Shown here piece after piece: positions 24,380 through 37,672 of a stretch of 64,000 nt of DNA. Every line of letters begins with the position of its first letter. Position 1 is the stretch's first letter. Made by a program: the position numbers and the translations under genes. This stretch comes from Helopsaltes ochotensis (taxonomy: Eukaryota; Chordata; Aves; Passeriformes; Locustellidae): contig VXBM01000889.1 of assembly GCA_013400155.1 (NCBI GenBank), positions 1-64,000 of the forward strand. Direction: 5' to 3'. The notes below the pieces were generated by a model. The model saw nothing but the letters and a program-made list of their open reading frames with translations. It was not told the DNA's origin and searched no databases.

Positions 24380-27300
24380 AAGAACATCAAAATAGCTTCA
24401 TGATTCAGGTTTTTCCAATGCAGAGAAAACTTCAACAAGAAAAATTGTTTTCAGGCTGGCTCAGTACCAAAGAGATTGAATGTTCAGGGTTTTTTGAATT
24501 GATAAGGAACAACTCAGCATTAAGCAGTGGCCCTGGGTGCTGCCATGTTACCATAAAGGAGCATTGGAATTGCCTCTATTTTCATCCCCAGGCAGAATTA
24601 CCTCACTTTTGATGGATCACAAATTCTCCTCTGGTCTAGCTGTGAAATGCATCCAAGCATCTGCATGAGGTTCAGATGAGAGGAGGACCTTAAGTAGTAG
24701 CAAATCAATTTTGTCACAGTCACTGCGTAAAATGGCCACTATCACTGATAGCCACTGCTAATATTTCTAAATAATAGCTGGCTCAGGGAAGACAGACATC
24801 TGGTGCTGAAGAGTTTAAACAAAAGTCGGGCACTGGAAATGTTCAACTTGAAAAACAGACTGAAATTCCAACTCAAGTGCTGTTCATACCATAGCTGACA
24901 ATTCTGCACAAATTGAGAGAAATGCCAAAACGTTTGAAAGCAAATACCTCAGGATGGTTTTAAAGTTTAAACGGAATAAACGTGCAATACATGCCTGATT
25001 TCACCAGAGTTAAACAATGTTGCTTTGTAGGTGGGAAGAAAGCATTTGGATTATTTAGATTTCCCTTGCATTACGCTTACAGCAGCCTGTCTGCTCAGGC
25101 TGCAGCGAGCTAACATCAGCACAGTGCCTGTGAGGTCAGACACAAGGTGTGAATGTCACCTGTCAGGCAGGTGACAAGCTCTCGCTTCCACCTAGGAAAT
25201 GCAGGTGGGAAACAGGCATGTCCTTCCTGCCACCGCTCTTTCACAGCTGAATCGCTTGTCTGTGTAATGGGAGCTGATTATCACCTAAGGGCATCATGTG
25301 TTAAAAAGGTGATTACTGTCAGCTGCCTCAGACATTGGAGCATTGACTGTTTACAGTGCATTACTAGAAAGGCTGACTAGAAAAAAAACAACTTGTGAAG
25401 CAGCAGTTTTAAAGAGGCTTCCATCTGAATAGTTTGTTACGAGTGTTGGTAAGTCTGCTTTTAGAATTGTTCACTACATTTCCTAAGAATCTCACCTCTT
25501 ACAGACCAGTTTAAGCTTGTGCAACTCCCATAAGGGCTCAGGGGATGTAACCCCAACTGCACATTGCATCGCCATCACTTCTGAGAGCTGCTCCCTGGTT
25601 TTGGAGGAGCTTTAGACACCTTGGGAAGATCTTGTGTTCCCAAGGGACAGGCTGCCTTGGGCAGAGAGCTGCTGGCAGATGCCAGGCAGGTGCCTGCTGA
25701 TCAGGCTTTGCTGCTGCCCTGCAAAGGAAGGCTGGTGCGTCAGGGGAGGTGCAGAGACAGACAAGAACTTGTAAGATTTAAACTCCACTGCTGCTTATTA
25801 CCCAGATAAATCTGAAGCCAATACTACAGTGTGTACCCCCCCTGGTGTGCAGTCACCCATGAGACTGGGTTATCACACCTGTGGCGGGGCTTTGTTTGCC
25901 TCTTAAAATTACTTATAAATTTGGTTCCATGACTTTTTGTTGCTAATATTGAGTTCAGAGATGGTTTTCAGAGGAATACTTTGCCTATAGGATGTGTTTG
26001 GGGTTCACACTGGTAGGCTCACTGGTTTGGACTTGTGTCTAGGGCAGTGCTGTGATCTGGAAACCAGAGAGCTGGGAAACAAATTGCAACCAGTCAGTAA
26101 TTGGTTTTGGCACAGCACCATGGTCACACTACCAAAGATCTGGCTGCTCTTTTGGGAAGTGAGGCTTAGGATCTGCTTGGATCCAAGGCCTGTCCTACAA
26201 ATGGGTGCAGGAGGAGATTTGGCACTTGGAGTGAGCCTGAAGAGCTGCTGCAGGCAAGGGCTGCCCTCCTCCAGCTCCTTCCCCCGAACTGCGGGTGTTA
26301 AAACAGCAGCTGGCTTAACTTTTGACTGCCTGGCCAACAGACCAAAGCTAAGAGGGAAAACTGGTTTCCTGTAGAGTCTCTGGAATTTCTGTAATTGTGC
26401 AAATTAAATACATCTTTTGTCCCATCAGCTGTGTTGGGTGGGAGAGGAATGAAACCACACACAGGGTACAATTTTTTTCTATTTTTTTTACTAATGGCCG
26501 TATTTTACAGTACTCACTTGCAAAGAGCAGCGATGTGAAACCAATTGGGTTGCTAACATAAATAAACATTACTTACTGTAAATAATGGTTTCTGAAGTAA
26601 TCCTATGCTCCTGAAAGTCAAGTATTTTTCAATTAGTAGCAGTGTTTTTCATTTGGTGGTTCCTGAATTGGTTGATACTCCTGAACACTGTTCTGGAAAG
26701 TAAAAACATCCAGGAGAATTTCTGAGGTTTGTTTTTATTTTAAATAGAAATATGAAGCATTCAAAGTTTAATTTACAAGTTTTGAATGGAGAAACAGATG
26801 AAGGTTTGAGGACATAAACTGAAAGATGATCACTGAAAAGCTGTGTTTTTCCTCACTGAAGAGCTGCAGTCTGACTTTTCATGATCTGAAATGTTTTGTT
26901 CCTCCTCTTAAGGTTATTTCAGAAAAATACTCAAAACACCCCAGGCCTTCTAAAGTGTCTTAAAAGAGTGGCTGGCCAATTACAAGTAAAACTGAAAATT
27001 AGCTGGACTTACTAATTCTGCAGATATTTATGAAACCCTCGTGTCATTACCAGGCTGCCTGAATCAGATGTCACCTGAGGCTGAAATTCATCCCGTTGAT
27101 TGTTGATTAATTTTTCTGCTAATATGTGGCAGTCCTTAAACAGCTGACACACCTGAACCAACATTTTTTTGTACGATTCACAAAAAAACCCCAGTCCTGG
27201 TTTTGGTATGTAAACAGTTTGAGCTTCTTTCAAGTGTTTTTCAAGATTCAAGGCATCATAATGCCAAGTTGAATGTGGGTGTCATGTGAGGAATTCTAGA

Positions 27301-30300
27301 CCTATTATTCCACTAGAGACTGTGCTCTTTTTCACATCTTTTTCATATAACCGGAGTGACCAAATAGATTTAATTGCACTCCTGTCATAAAGGAAGATAT
27401 TTATAAACAGAGGAACTGTTGCTAGAGGCAAGAGAGTATTTTTTGTCAGCTCCTTTAAGGTCCAAGTGTGTTTCTTTGGAAAGGAGTGTGTAATGTAATC
27501 TAATGGCATAGATACTCCAAATGGGTTTCATCCCACCCAACTGCAGCCATCAGAATGGTAAAATGGGTTAATTTCTAGAGAGTCACCTCACGGTCCTTTA
27601 TTGTCAACAGAAAGTAACTCTGCAGAGCTACTCTACCCCTGCAGAGCTATTTTATTCCTCCTCAGACAGGCTCCAAAAGAAACTGGCAGTGCAGGAGCCT
27701 CAGAGTCCCAAGCCTAACTTAGGAAATGAGAAGCCCCACTGGCCCCAAAAGCGGAACTATAAAAATGTGCAGCACTAGTACAGATTTCTCTTAACATCAT
27801 CTTCACTCTCACACTGCCACATGCAGAAATACCATTTCCTGTGTAAATATATGCAACTCAGTTTTACAATCCAGTACCACTAAGTGGAAGGATTTCTGTC
27901 ATCTCCATGTTCTGGTTTCCCTCACGTTTATTCATGACCAGATCTGATGAACACGCATAACAGACTCGGAACATCCTAAAAGATTCTGATGGAAAGCCCA
28001 AGGCCAGTAGGTATTTCCTCAAACACAGCTACCTCTGGAAAGAGAAGCAGATTCTTATCCTACATCTGTGTGTGCAATCCTAGATTCTTTTTTCCCCCTT
28101 ATCTCACAAACTCAGTGGCAGGAAAGGCAAATCCCTGAGGCTCGTGACATGCCAAGAGATGCTGCATGTTACTGTGGGTGGGGTAATAGATGAGCACTCT
28201 CTGGAGCAGAGCTTGATCCTCAATTTGTTCTTGGCACTGCTGTAAAAACTCTTAAAAAAAAATAAGATCTGTGAACTTGAATTACTTCTGCATCAATGGT
28301 AAGGACTGAGCTATCTCTGGTTTCAGCTCATCCCAATTTCCCAAAAGCTGATGTCACCAACTTTCAAAATCTGTTCCTAGAGAGTGGCTCTGACATACCT
28401 CAGACACTCAAATATTCCCCATGTGTGCTGAGCTCTTACACAGCAGTGCCAAACCATTCATCTTAGATCCAGGAGAGCACAGTGGAAAGTACAGGAGGCT
28501 TTACAAGAGCGTGCCCTTTTGTGTTAAAATTCAGGTACATGATAGGAGAAAAAGGCCTCCTTTTGTGCTGACTGACAATTTGAATTTAATAGATCCTCTA
28601 GAAATCGAAAGCGAGGCTTAAAAAATAAAAAGCAGTAAAATTTGGCATGTGATTTATGATGTAGCTTATTAGGACACTGCCTTTCCCTGCTTATATAGTC
28701 CCCTGATGCACTGAAAATACTGACAGGGATATTTTAAAAACCCACAAACACCAAAACTTTGGTTGAACAGTATTGCTTGATTCAGAAAGAAGGGCACTTA
28801 TAGAGCAGTTTGGTAACTTTTAATTCTTTAAATTAATTTATTTATAAATGAAGGATGTAATTTTTAAGCCTGGCTGTGCAAGCTCTACTCAGTATAGCTC
28901 AGAGTATCTTTTCTTATGGGGTGGTCAATTCTAAGTGTTGTAACAGGTATTTGCAAGTTACAGCTGAGGGTAAATGCAGCTCAGTTATACGGGACAATGT
29001 GGTTTGTATCTTGGCATTAATTGAACAGAAAAGTCAGTGAGCAGAGGAGAAATCTGGCCAGGTGTAAGGAATGCATGTGTTTATTTATGTACCCATTCAC
29101 TTGGCCCACAACTCCAGTACATAATCTCTGACTTTTTTATATAGGTGTAGCTTTGTTTCTGTGTAAAATTCAAGAATCTACTGAGCTAAACAACAGCTCA
29201 GGCCAGTCTACACCAGGTGAATATCCTGCTCTTTTTGCCCTAAAATCTTGGCATCAGCAAAATTCAATCTACTAAAATTGCTGCCTAGCATGTCCTGATG
29301 TCCGACAGAGGCTAAAACCCAACCACTTTTGTGGAAATTGAACTGCTGAAACACACTGCAAGGGAAAAGGGGTCAGCCAAACATTAGATTGGAATGTTCT
29401 GGTACCATTTGCAGAGCTTTGAGGCGCTGACTTCTTTTGAGGCCCACAGAAGTCAAGAAAACTGAACACCACTGAGATTTCAGGGGTCTTCCATTAGAGG
29501 CAGGACAAGAGTTTTTCCCAGGTTCTGTTTGAAAGAAGGTGGCAATGTTGGTTTACAAAGCAGATCAAATGAGTATATTGCTTGAACTGGATCCCAGCTG
29601 GATCACTAAGAAACACTCCAGGCTCTCGTTCCCCTGGTAGGAGGGTGGGTGCTGCAGGGACACGGAGGCAGAGCAGTGGAGGAGCAAGGAGGTGCCCAAT
29701 TCCTGTGCTGGCCTCCAACACCCAGGGAGCCCCTCGGGGTGCTGGAACTGCTCCTCAGCCTCTGCACTTCATTTGACTCAGGAAGTTACCCCACCTTTTC
29801 TTTCTTCCATTTCCATTTCTTTCTCCTGAGCATGAACAATCTTCTGAGACAAGATGCAAGCGGCTGCTTCCCTCTGCCTCGCCAGAGGCTCAAATTGCTC
29901 CAGCTGCATAACCATCTATTTGGGAGGGAGGAATCAGTTTCAGCACTTGAGTTTTGAGCACCAAACCTGTGGTATGGCCCAGGGTTGTGTATTTACTCCA
30001 AGTTAAATTAGCTTTTTTATTTACCTCTGCACGATACAGGAGATTCTGTCATTTCAAGAAATAAAATGCATAATAATGACATGTGAGAAAAAGATTTTTT
30101 TGAAACAGTTACTCCTTTTACCAAGAGCTTTATTTTCTCTCTTATTTTCAGTATTGAGAGGGCTAGTCTTCTGAGTCAGAGCTCAAGAGAAAATATGTAG
30201 TAATTACAGTGTTGAGAGCTTTCATTGTAGGATGAAACCAGTCTTATTTCCTGCAACTGTTCTTTCTGTGTATGTTTTTCTTTTCACAACTGAATTTGTG

Positions 30301-31164
30301 TGGCTTTTCTAGCTGCAGGAAAATTTAAACTGCTTCTTTAAAAATAAGTTTCTGAAGATACTTCAAAAAACAACACAGACCTGTTTTTGAACATTAACAA
30401 AAGTATCAATAGATAAAATCAATAGGAGCAAAGCCTTTGAAATGTAATCTGGTTCGTGTTTGATTTCCTGTTGTAGATGCAGTGTATGTTTCCTTGCACA
30501 TAATCATCCAAGCAATAAATAACTTTTAACTTTGGTTCTTTGCAGTTAGGAGCAGAAGGACAACATCCACAATATCATCATTAGTTACAGCACTACATAC
30601 TGGAAGTGATGTTAAAAAGGCAATTTTATGCAGAAATGCTTCTTCCCTCTTTCCTCCCTGCCTTTCCCATGTAAAAAAGTGATAGGACAAACTGAGGTGT
30701 GCTGTGACGTGGAAAGAAGAGGCCAAGGACTGTGGGCAATTTTAGCAGAGTGCAAAAGGCAAGAACACAATTTCTCTTCTGTGGTTATCTGAGCTGTATG
30801 AGTGGTTTTATTCAGAAACGTGTTTTGACGCCAGTGCTGGAACTGTGGCTGGTTTATTATTTTTAAATTGTCTCACAGCTGCATCAAGATATGGGTGTGC
30901 TGGGGCATCAAATGTCCTTTGGCTGCAACAGGGACTTTGTGCATGGCTCAGTGACAGTGTATGACCCCTGCAAAGTAGCATTTCTTGAGTCACAGAGAAA
31001 GAAAAACAGTGCTTGGCTGGTGTCACAGGACTGAGGAATTCCACTTGGTATGGCATGGTTTGCATGACAATTTACGAAGCACAGAAATTTTTTGTTGTGT
31101 ACCAGTATGACTGCCAGCTGGTGGGTTATTCTTGTTTTGTTCTATGTTGCTTTTCATTATTTGC
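24380..31164. other. Intergenic stretch with no recognised feature
   Basis: AT-rich sequence with only short open frames, the longest about 126 codons on plus at 25994-26374. No splice-supported exon, RNA gene, or mobile element recognised. Confidence 0.55.
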
Positions 31165-31187
31165 TTTTTTTTTTTTTTTTTTTTTTT

Positions 31188-31224
<37 letters not shown>
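31165..31224 (+). repeat. Long poly-T tract (60 bp, one G at 31188)
   Basis: 23 T, one G and 36 T. It is far longer than typical homopolymers in the window. Length is likely unreliable in any sequencing assembly. Could be the poly-A tail of a minus-strand insertion, but the sequence to the right is not recognised. Confidence 0.95.
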
Positions 31225-31226
<2 letters not shown>

Positions 31227-31899
31227 ATCTGTGTGCACATTTCATATTGTGGATCTAACGTATGCTCATGTTTTAATGATAGAAGTTTAAGCTTCTTAGA
31301 GCTCCCCAGTGATAACTGCAGCTATCATGTATGTGCCTCAACATTAGAGGAGAAGCAGAAAGGCTGTAAGAATTCAGGATGATTAATTCCACAGCAGCTT
31401 TTACATGCACACACTGTAACAGACCCCATTGCTGGATGCTCTCTGGTCCACCACAATCTCACAGCATTTCCACATGAAAAATCTGAAGCCTGTTACATAC
31501 TAAAATAATTTTCACTTCTTCAGTGCTGCTTCCACCACTGGCTCTCTGAGCCCACAGAACCTGAGAGATGAGAACTGGGCAGGTGGTGCCAGGGTGAGGC
31601 TTTGCCCAGAGATTCCCATTCCCTGGAGTGATTATGCAATCACTGCGCAGTCCCACTGACATCAGCAGCTATTATGCAGCAGCTGCATAATCAGGCCTTT
31701 ATTGGAAGAGGTGGGAAAGGAAGAAGGCCAAGAAGGCCACATGTTTGTCCCCTGCAGTCCTGAATGGCAGAGGGTGACACAAGTGGAGAAAAGCGTTGTG
31801 TGAGTTCTGATGTGCAGCTGTTGGTTTGTGTTTTCTGACTGCTCGGTGAGCACAATGAGCCTGCCGTGCTGGGAAAATATGATGCTTGGGTCATGCCAA
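31225..31899. other. Non-coding stretch
   Basis: Nothing recognised between the poly-T tract and the long CR1 copy. Confidence 0.6.
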
Positions 31900-32520
31900 C
31901 TCCTTGCAGCTCCAGGCTGTGGATCTGTGAGGGGCTGGAAAGCTGGGAAAGGCCCTGGGGGTGCTGGGGACAGCGGCTGGACAGGAGCCCAGGCGGGCAA
32001 GAGGCCAATGGCACCCGGGCTGTGGCAGCCATGGGGTGGCAGCAGGGCCAGGGCAGGGACTGTCCCCTGTGCTGGGGCCACACCTCAGATCCTGTGTCCA
32101 GTTTTGGGCCCTCACAAGACACACATTAAAGGGTTGGAGCAGCAGGAGGGGCTGAGGGAGCTGGGAGAGCTCAGCCTGGAGTAAAATGGTTCGGGGGGGA
32201 CCTTGTTGCTCTTTACCACTATCAGGAAGAAGGCTGAAAATAGGTGGGCTTTGGTTCCTTTTGCCAGATAACAAGCTATAGGGTAAGAGGAACAGCCTCA
32301 AGTGGCACCAGGGGAGGTTTAGGTTGCATATTCGGAAAAATTTCTTCACTGAAAGAGCTCTCAAGTACTGGCAGAGGCTACCCAGGGCAGTGGTGAATTC
32401 CTCGTACCTGGAGGGATTTCAAAGCCATGTGGATGTGGCACCTGGGGACATGGGTTGACAGGGCTGGTGGAAGGGTGGGACTCAATGACTTAAGGATCTT
32501 CTCCAGCCTAATGATTCTAA
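31900..32520 (+). mobile_element. CR1 LINE, ~620-bp 3' end including decayed RT C-terminus
   Basis: Clear CR1 landmarks in order: AAGCTGGGAAAGGCCCTGGG, AAGAGGCCAATGGCA, GACTGTCCCCTGTGCTGG, GGCCACACCTCAGATCCTGT followed by GTCCAGTTTTGGGCCC, GCTGAGGGAGCTGGGAGAGC, CAGGGGAGGTTTAGGTTG, GGAAAAATTTCTTCACTGAA, CTACCCAGGGCAGTGG, GGGACATGGGTTGACAGGGC, ending CCAGCCTAATGATTCTAA. The left part corresponds to the end of the reverse transcriptase frame, now broken. It is the longest CR1 copy in the window. Confidence 0.95.
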
Positions 32521-35500
32521 GAAAACTCATGTTGGTGTGAATCTTCTGGGACTGCAGCCTCACCCATTCCCCAGATAAATCAGATTTTTGAAGAGCTGTT
32601 CTCTTAGGGTCCTCAGTTTGGCCAGCTGTGCAGACTTAGCTTCCCACTGTTGCTTATGTTCCACAAGCTCCCTCGCCAATTTTAAAATCACAAGTAATGG
32701 GTGTTCTGCTGCATCTCAAGACATTTCCTTGATCAACTGCCAACTTTAAAAGAAGTGCACTCTTGGAGAAGATGAGTCCCACTGGCAAATTTCAGCTGGA
32801 TAAACGACTCCTATAAACTCATCTTCCAGCATAATGTCAAAAAAATTCATCAAGCCAGACTTCCAAGCAATTTCATCCATCTTAAGATAGGCGGAATGAA
32901 AAATCCCCTGGAAATTCCTCTTTCCATGTGTTAGTGAGGATAACTAGTAGATACAGGACTTTTAGATGGCTAAATTGACTGAGTTTAATCCTGCTCTTTA
33001 TCACCAGTAAAGATTTGTATAATTAGATCTTCCAGGTATTGAATATTTTTCTGTCTTTGTACAGTCCTCTACTATCTGAAATCTCCTTGCCATGAAGCAT
33101 TTACAGACCGAGCTCAAATTGCCTTTTAATGTTCTCTGAGCCTTGAGCTTCCTTAAACTCCTTAGTCTGACAAACTTTCCAGAAGTCAGATAAGCTCTGC
33201 AGCTCTTCCTGAATGCTTCCTGTCTGCCACCGGGATTTTTCCTGCTGCAGGCCCTAGGAAGGGGGTGTTTCCCTCTAGCAATCTCACACTACTCATGAGA
33301 CAACAGTTCCCTATTTCTAACTGGCATCTCCTCTCCCTGTACTCCAAAATTCCATTTGTGTGTTTAGCCATCACTAGTGTGTGAAAAACTGATGGTGGGG
33401 AGTTACCTGTTTTACCACTGGGTATTTCAAATAGTTCTAGGATATTCTCTATCAGCAGTGCCTTCAACAGAGCAGTGGAGAGGGAGCTGTACTGCTACCC
33501 AAACCAAAATTTTACACGAATTAGAACAATGGCTGCATTGCCAAATATTTTCAGCGTGGCCCTCAGTACTCAGACAAGTTTTCCATTTCCTCTGTCAGAT
33601 GGAAGCACCAAGAGCTGACTGGCCCACCCAGATAAACACATCACAACCTACTAAGGACTCACAGACTCCTACAGTAAAAACAGCACTAATTCAGCTACAG
33701 CCAGCAGCCTCTGAGAAAGATAAAGCCCGACAATCCCCTAGATCGTTTTTACTATTTTTTTACAACATTCCAGACCATGTTTGTACGTATTTAACTAGAA
33801 TAAAGGGAAAAAATTTAAGAGGCAGCTGTTGCCCTCACAGGTGAAATTTATTAGTGTAATGAACACTGTAGGATTAGGACTCAGAATGGGAAGATGGGGA
33901 TATTCCTCACCATCCTAAAGCTTAACAAGGTGGGTTTTTTTCCTGTTATCTCTCTTGTCTCTAACTCCTTCAAAACCTGCCCCTTGCATCCAAGTATGGC
34001 TGTTGGATTGCTTCAGGTATTTCTGTTTTATGCATTACCAAGGAAAAGTCAAGAAGAGTTAGCCTGACGTGGAACAAACCTTTTTAATTTTTCAATAGCT
34101 TCTCAATTAGGGTTATATTTTTAACACACCCACAAAAACACATCCCCATTTTTGTCTTCTTTTTGTTGTTCATGCAAACACTGGGGCTCTTTTTAATTGG
34201 GATCCCTATTTTTATTATGCTCTCAGTGGCTTCAGTGAATATTAAAAAAAAAAAATTAACTCTCAGTCCATCACATAATTCTCTTTAAAATGTCTTAAAA
34301 TGCAAATTAGGCAGGTGTTCTTCTGGCTGCCGTTAACTTCAGCAGCATGAGAGAAATTTGCGAGGTTTTTGGTGAGTGAAGAGCTGATCTCTGGCTGCCT
34401 TCCAGCCACAATTTCTTCAGAACATTTTTGGTGAAGCTGTGCTAGCGATGAGCAGGTAACAGGTGCTGGGTTCTGCAGCTCTCTGTGACTCACCACTTCC
34501 CAAACACTGTGAATGCAACAGAAAATTACTTTGCCTCCCTCCTCTGCGTGAGTGACTAAAATCCGTATCGCTAATCAACACAGAATATAGTTAATGACTG
34601 TTTAATTAATTTTCCGTAATTCCTGATGAAGCTCACTGCAGTTCCTTTTCCATGTGACAGCTGTGATTTCCAGCAGACAGGAGGCAGCCTGTGTGTCGTG
34701 TGCTCAGCAGAACTCAGCTCAGGGATATATGATCAGCTTGTTAATACACACAATTTCCCTAACTAGGACGACTCCTTTGTGCATAAACTCATTCCTGATG
34801 TACCAGAGCACCAGCCCTTCAGGAAGGAAAACTCTGGGTGGAGCTTGTTCCCTTTCCAGGTTTGAGCCCCACAGTCATTTTTCTGCCGTGAACTGCTGTG
34901 CTAACACCTTTCCATCACTGCCTTTAACATTTACTGTCAATAGTTCTGTCTCCCCAGTCATTCCACCTGTGAGACTACGTGGAGCCTAAGTAAAGGATCC
35001 CACTACACAGAAACATCAGGAAACAGATTAACCCTACTGGGAAGTGAAGCGAGGTAGCTCATTTCCACACATAATCACTTTTTACAGGTCTTTTTTACCT
35101 TCCTGTGTATTGTGATGGGTGCCAAGTTCCAAACAATTATTCCTCTGCTGCTGCTCTGTGCGGGCTACGTAGTGTTGTGCTGATTAAAATTTCCAAGTTG
35201 TTTGAAGCAATGTGCCTCGCTTGTTCCATTTTGGGATCATGTCACCTGAGGTGGGACTAAAGTTAGCACGGTTTCTAATTGTGTTCCAATGACGTGTCAT
35301 ATTCCTGCCATTTCATGTCTTAAGCTGGTTTTATCTCCTCAGCATTGCAAATTTCTGAGAAACTTTCTGTGTGGCTTTCAAACTCTCCTCAGAGGTACAG
35401 CTTTTTTCTGCAGTGAATTGTAGGTGTCTGTGCATATTTATTTATGACAGTGTTGATCATATAACTTCCCCAAAACCTTTCAAGTTCCTGAAAATTGTTT

Positions 35501-37615
35501 GCTGATTGACATCAGCATTCTCTCATGTCCCAGTGAAGAGTATAATGACACAGATTTCAATGCTTCTTGATCTATTTTACTTTTGAGACTTCAACAGCCA
35601 AGATACATCTGGTATCTTGCTAATAATGAAAATCTGTGTCTAATTTCTGGTTCTTTTCTTTTAAGTTCTTTTCTTGAACTGTTCAGTGAAACATCATTAT
35701 AAAACCAAGGTCATACAGACATGTGTTAGCACTTTTCTGATGAAATGATTATGGTGGTTGTTTTCATCATGATCTCATTAGGGGACAGGGACAATAAAAG
35801 TAATGATGTGGTAGATTCCTGACCTCAGTTCTCACTGAAAATAATTGTCTGACATTGTAACCATTTACGGTCCTGCCTTCAGCATTTTCACGTAAATTTA
35901 TGATGATTTCATTAATGTCTGGTATCCCATAATATGCCATCATTTCACACAGAAATTTTAGCTTACTTGAAAGATCTTCTGCTACCCTATAGAAGGGTTA
36001 TTTATGACCCTTTTTGTTTAATAATAACTGAGAATGAGAAATAGGTTAGGACAGGATCTTCAGCTCTATTACCTGCTTGTTCTTCCTCGACTTTAGGGAG
36101 TTACTTGTTTTGCAACATCCTCAGTATACATTGGGAGTTTATTTTCCAAGGTGAAAGCAATGGCATCTTACTTCAGAGACTCTTATCTTGTTTTTTCTTC
36201 TTCTTCCTTCCCACTTCTGTTAAAAGCACCAAGTGTACACAGTTGTTCTGCAGGTATTTTAAGTAGTTCTCTGGGGCATAAACTACTGAAGATGGGCAAT
36301 GTCCTGTCTATATTTTTTTCTTTTTTTATTTTTGAAAAGTGCTTTCTTTCAGTTCAGAACAATGAATTAACACTAAATCTTCTACTTAGAAATCCTGTTG
36401 CCACTTTGCATGAAGTAAGGATTGTTTGTTTAGAATATTACCTCCAGCTCCTCAACACCTCCCCTTATATTCTTTCTACCCCTGGAAATATCTTTGGCTG
36501 ATGCTAAAGTTTCCGTGTCGTACTTCAGAACCCAAGTGAGGGTGTTATTTTTCTTAGCGTATTTTTAAATGTGTAAAACATTACTCAATTACTCAACTAC
36601 TATTGAGCATCTTGCACCTAAGAGGATGTCAGAGTAGGACTTCTGTAACTACCAAAATATTTATGGAGTCTTTTAAAGTTTACTGCTTTCCATTGTGACA
36701 GAGGAGATGGAGTTGGCTGATGCAGTTTGGGATGTCAGCTCCTTCCTGTGTGATGCTACAGTGTTGTGACATTATGCAGTGAAATTGTGGGCTTAATTGG
36801 AGTGCTCTGATTTCACATAAATTTTATGCTGCTATCTGCTACTTTCCTAGTGTCATTCCATATCTGTATCATGGAGATAATGATCTCACTGCAAAAAAAA
36901 AATCTATCCTGAATAGATGAGAAAATTGAAATATGGAAGATGTTCAGATCTGGTTTCCAGTAATTTTACTAGATTTCATTTCTCAGCATGAAGAGTTCAT
37001 TCAGTTATAGTACTCGGATAACCTTCTACCCACTTGCTTTTGGCCTAATTACTATTTTCTTACAATTCATTATCATATTTTAGTTCAACTGTTTCAACTG
37101 TACAGTCCCTTTAAAAGAAAGATTTTCTTGAATCTGATGAATGCAACAGTTCTAACTCAACAAAAAGGCTGAGAAACAGCTGAAATAGGGAATAGCAATC
37201 AGCCCACAGGCCATGAATCTGAAGTTAAGAATGTAGAGAAATCAGTATGGGGGTCTGTAATTTACAGAGCCAGAGGAAAAGGAGAACACGGCATGAAATG
37301 AACAATGTGTACTACGTATGTATCAACAAAAGATGCAGTTTGTGCATATCAATGTACACAAAGATTTAGATTGAACTGGACAAAAACCTTGCATATTGGC
37401 TTAACTTCACATGCTAATAGTGACTTTCTAAACAGAAGGAAGAAAGGAAGCAGGCACTCAGTAACTTGAATTATTTAAATGCAAATGATAGAACTAAAAT
37501 CTCCCAATTTTTGCATGTTGTATCAAGGCAAGCAAAGAGGCTCAGAACACTGCAGATTTTGAGGTGTTTCATTCCAAGCCTGCTGTGTGTTTGTACTGTT
37601 GTCTTCCTGCCCTGA
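32521..37615. other. Intergenic stretch with no recognised feature
   Basis: A 155-codon plus-strand frame (33377-33844) has no recognisable motif and no neighbours with splice-compatible coding sequence. Nothing else recognised. Confidence 0.55.
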
Positions 37616-37672
37616 TGTGCTGGTTTGGGCTGGGGTAGAGCTAATTTCTATCTTTACAGTTATGAAGTTCCC
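37616..37672 (+). mobile_element. 5' end fragment of the same ERVL-type LTR family
   Basis: Starts TGTGCTGGTTTGGGCTGGGG and continues TAGAGCTAATTT, the family's 5' terminus, and loses similarity after about 57 bp. The rest of the LTR is absent. Confidence 0.8.

Noticed and set aside
29494..29957. Overlapping open frames near 29.5-30.0 kb.
   Set aside because: Short, on both strands, low GC contrast, no recognised family or splice partners.
31891..32364. A 157-codon minus-strand frame and several plus-strand frames across 31.8-32.4 kb.
   Set aside because: They overlie the CR1 element and are by-products of its GC-rich sequence.
33377..33844. A 155-codon plus-strand open frame.
   Set aside because: No motif or family resemblance, and no adjacent coding exon.
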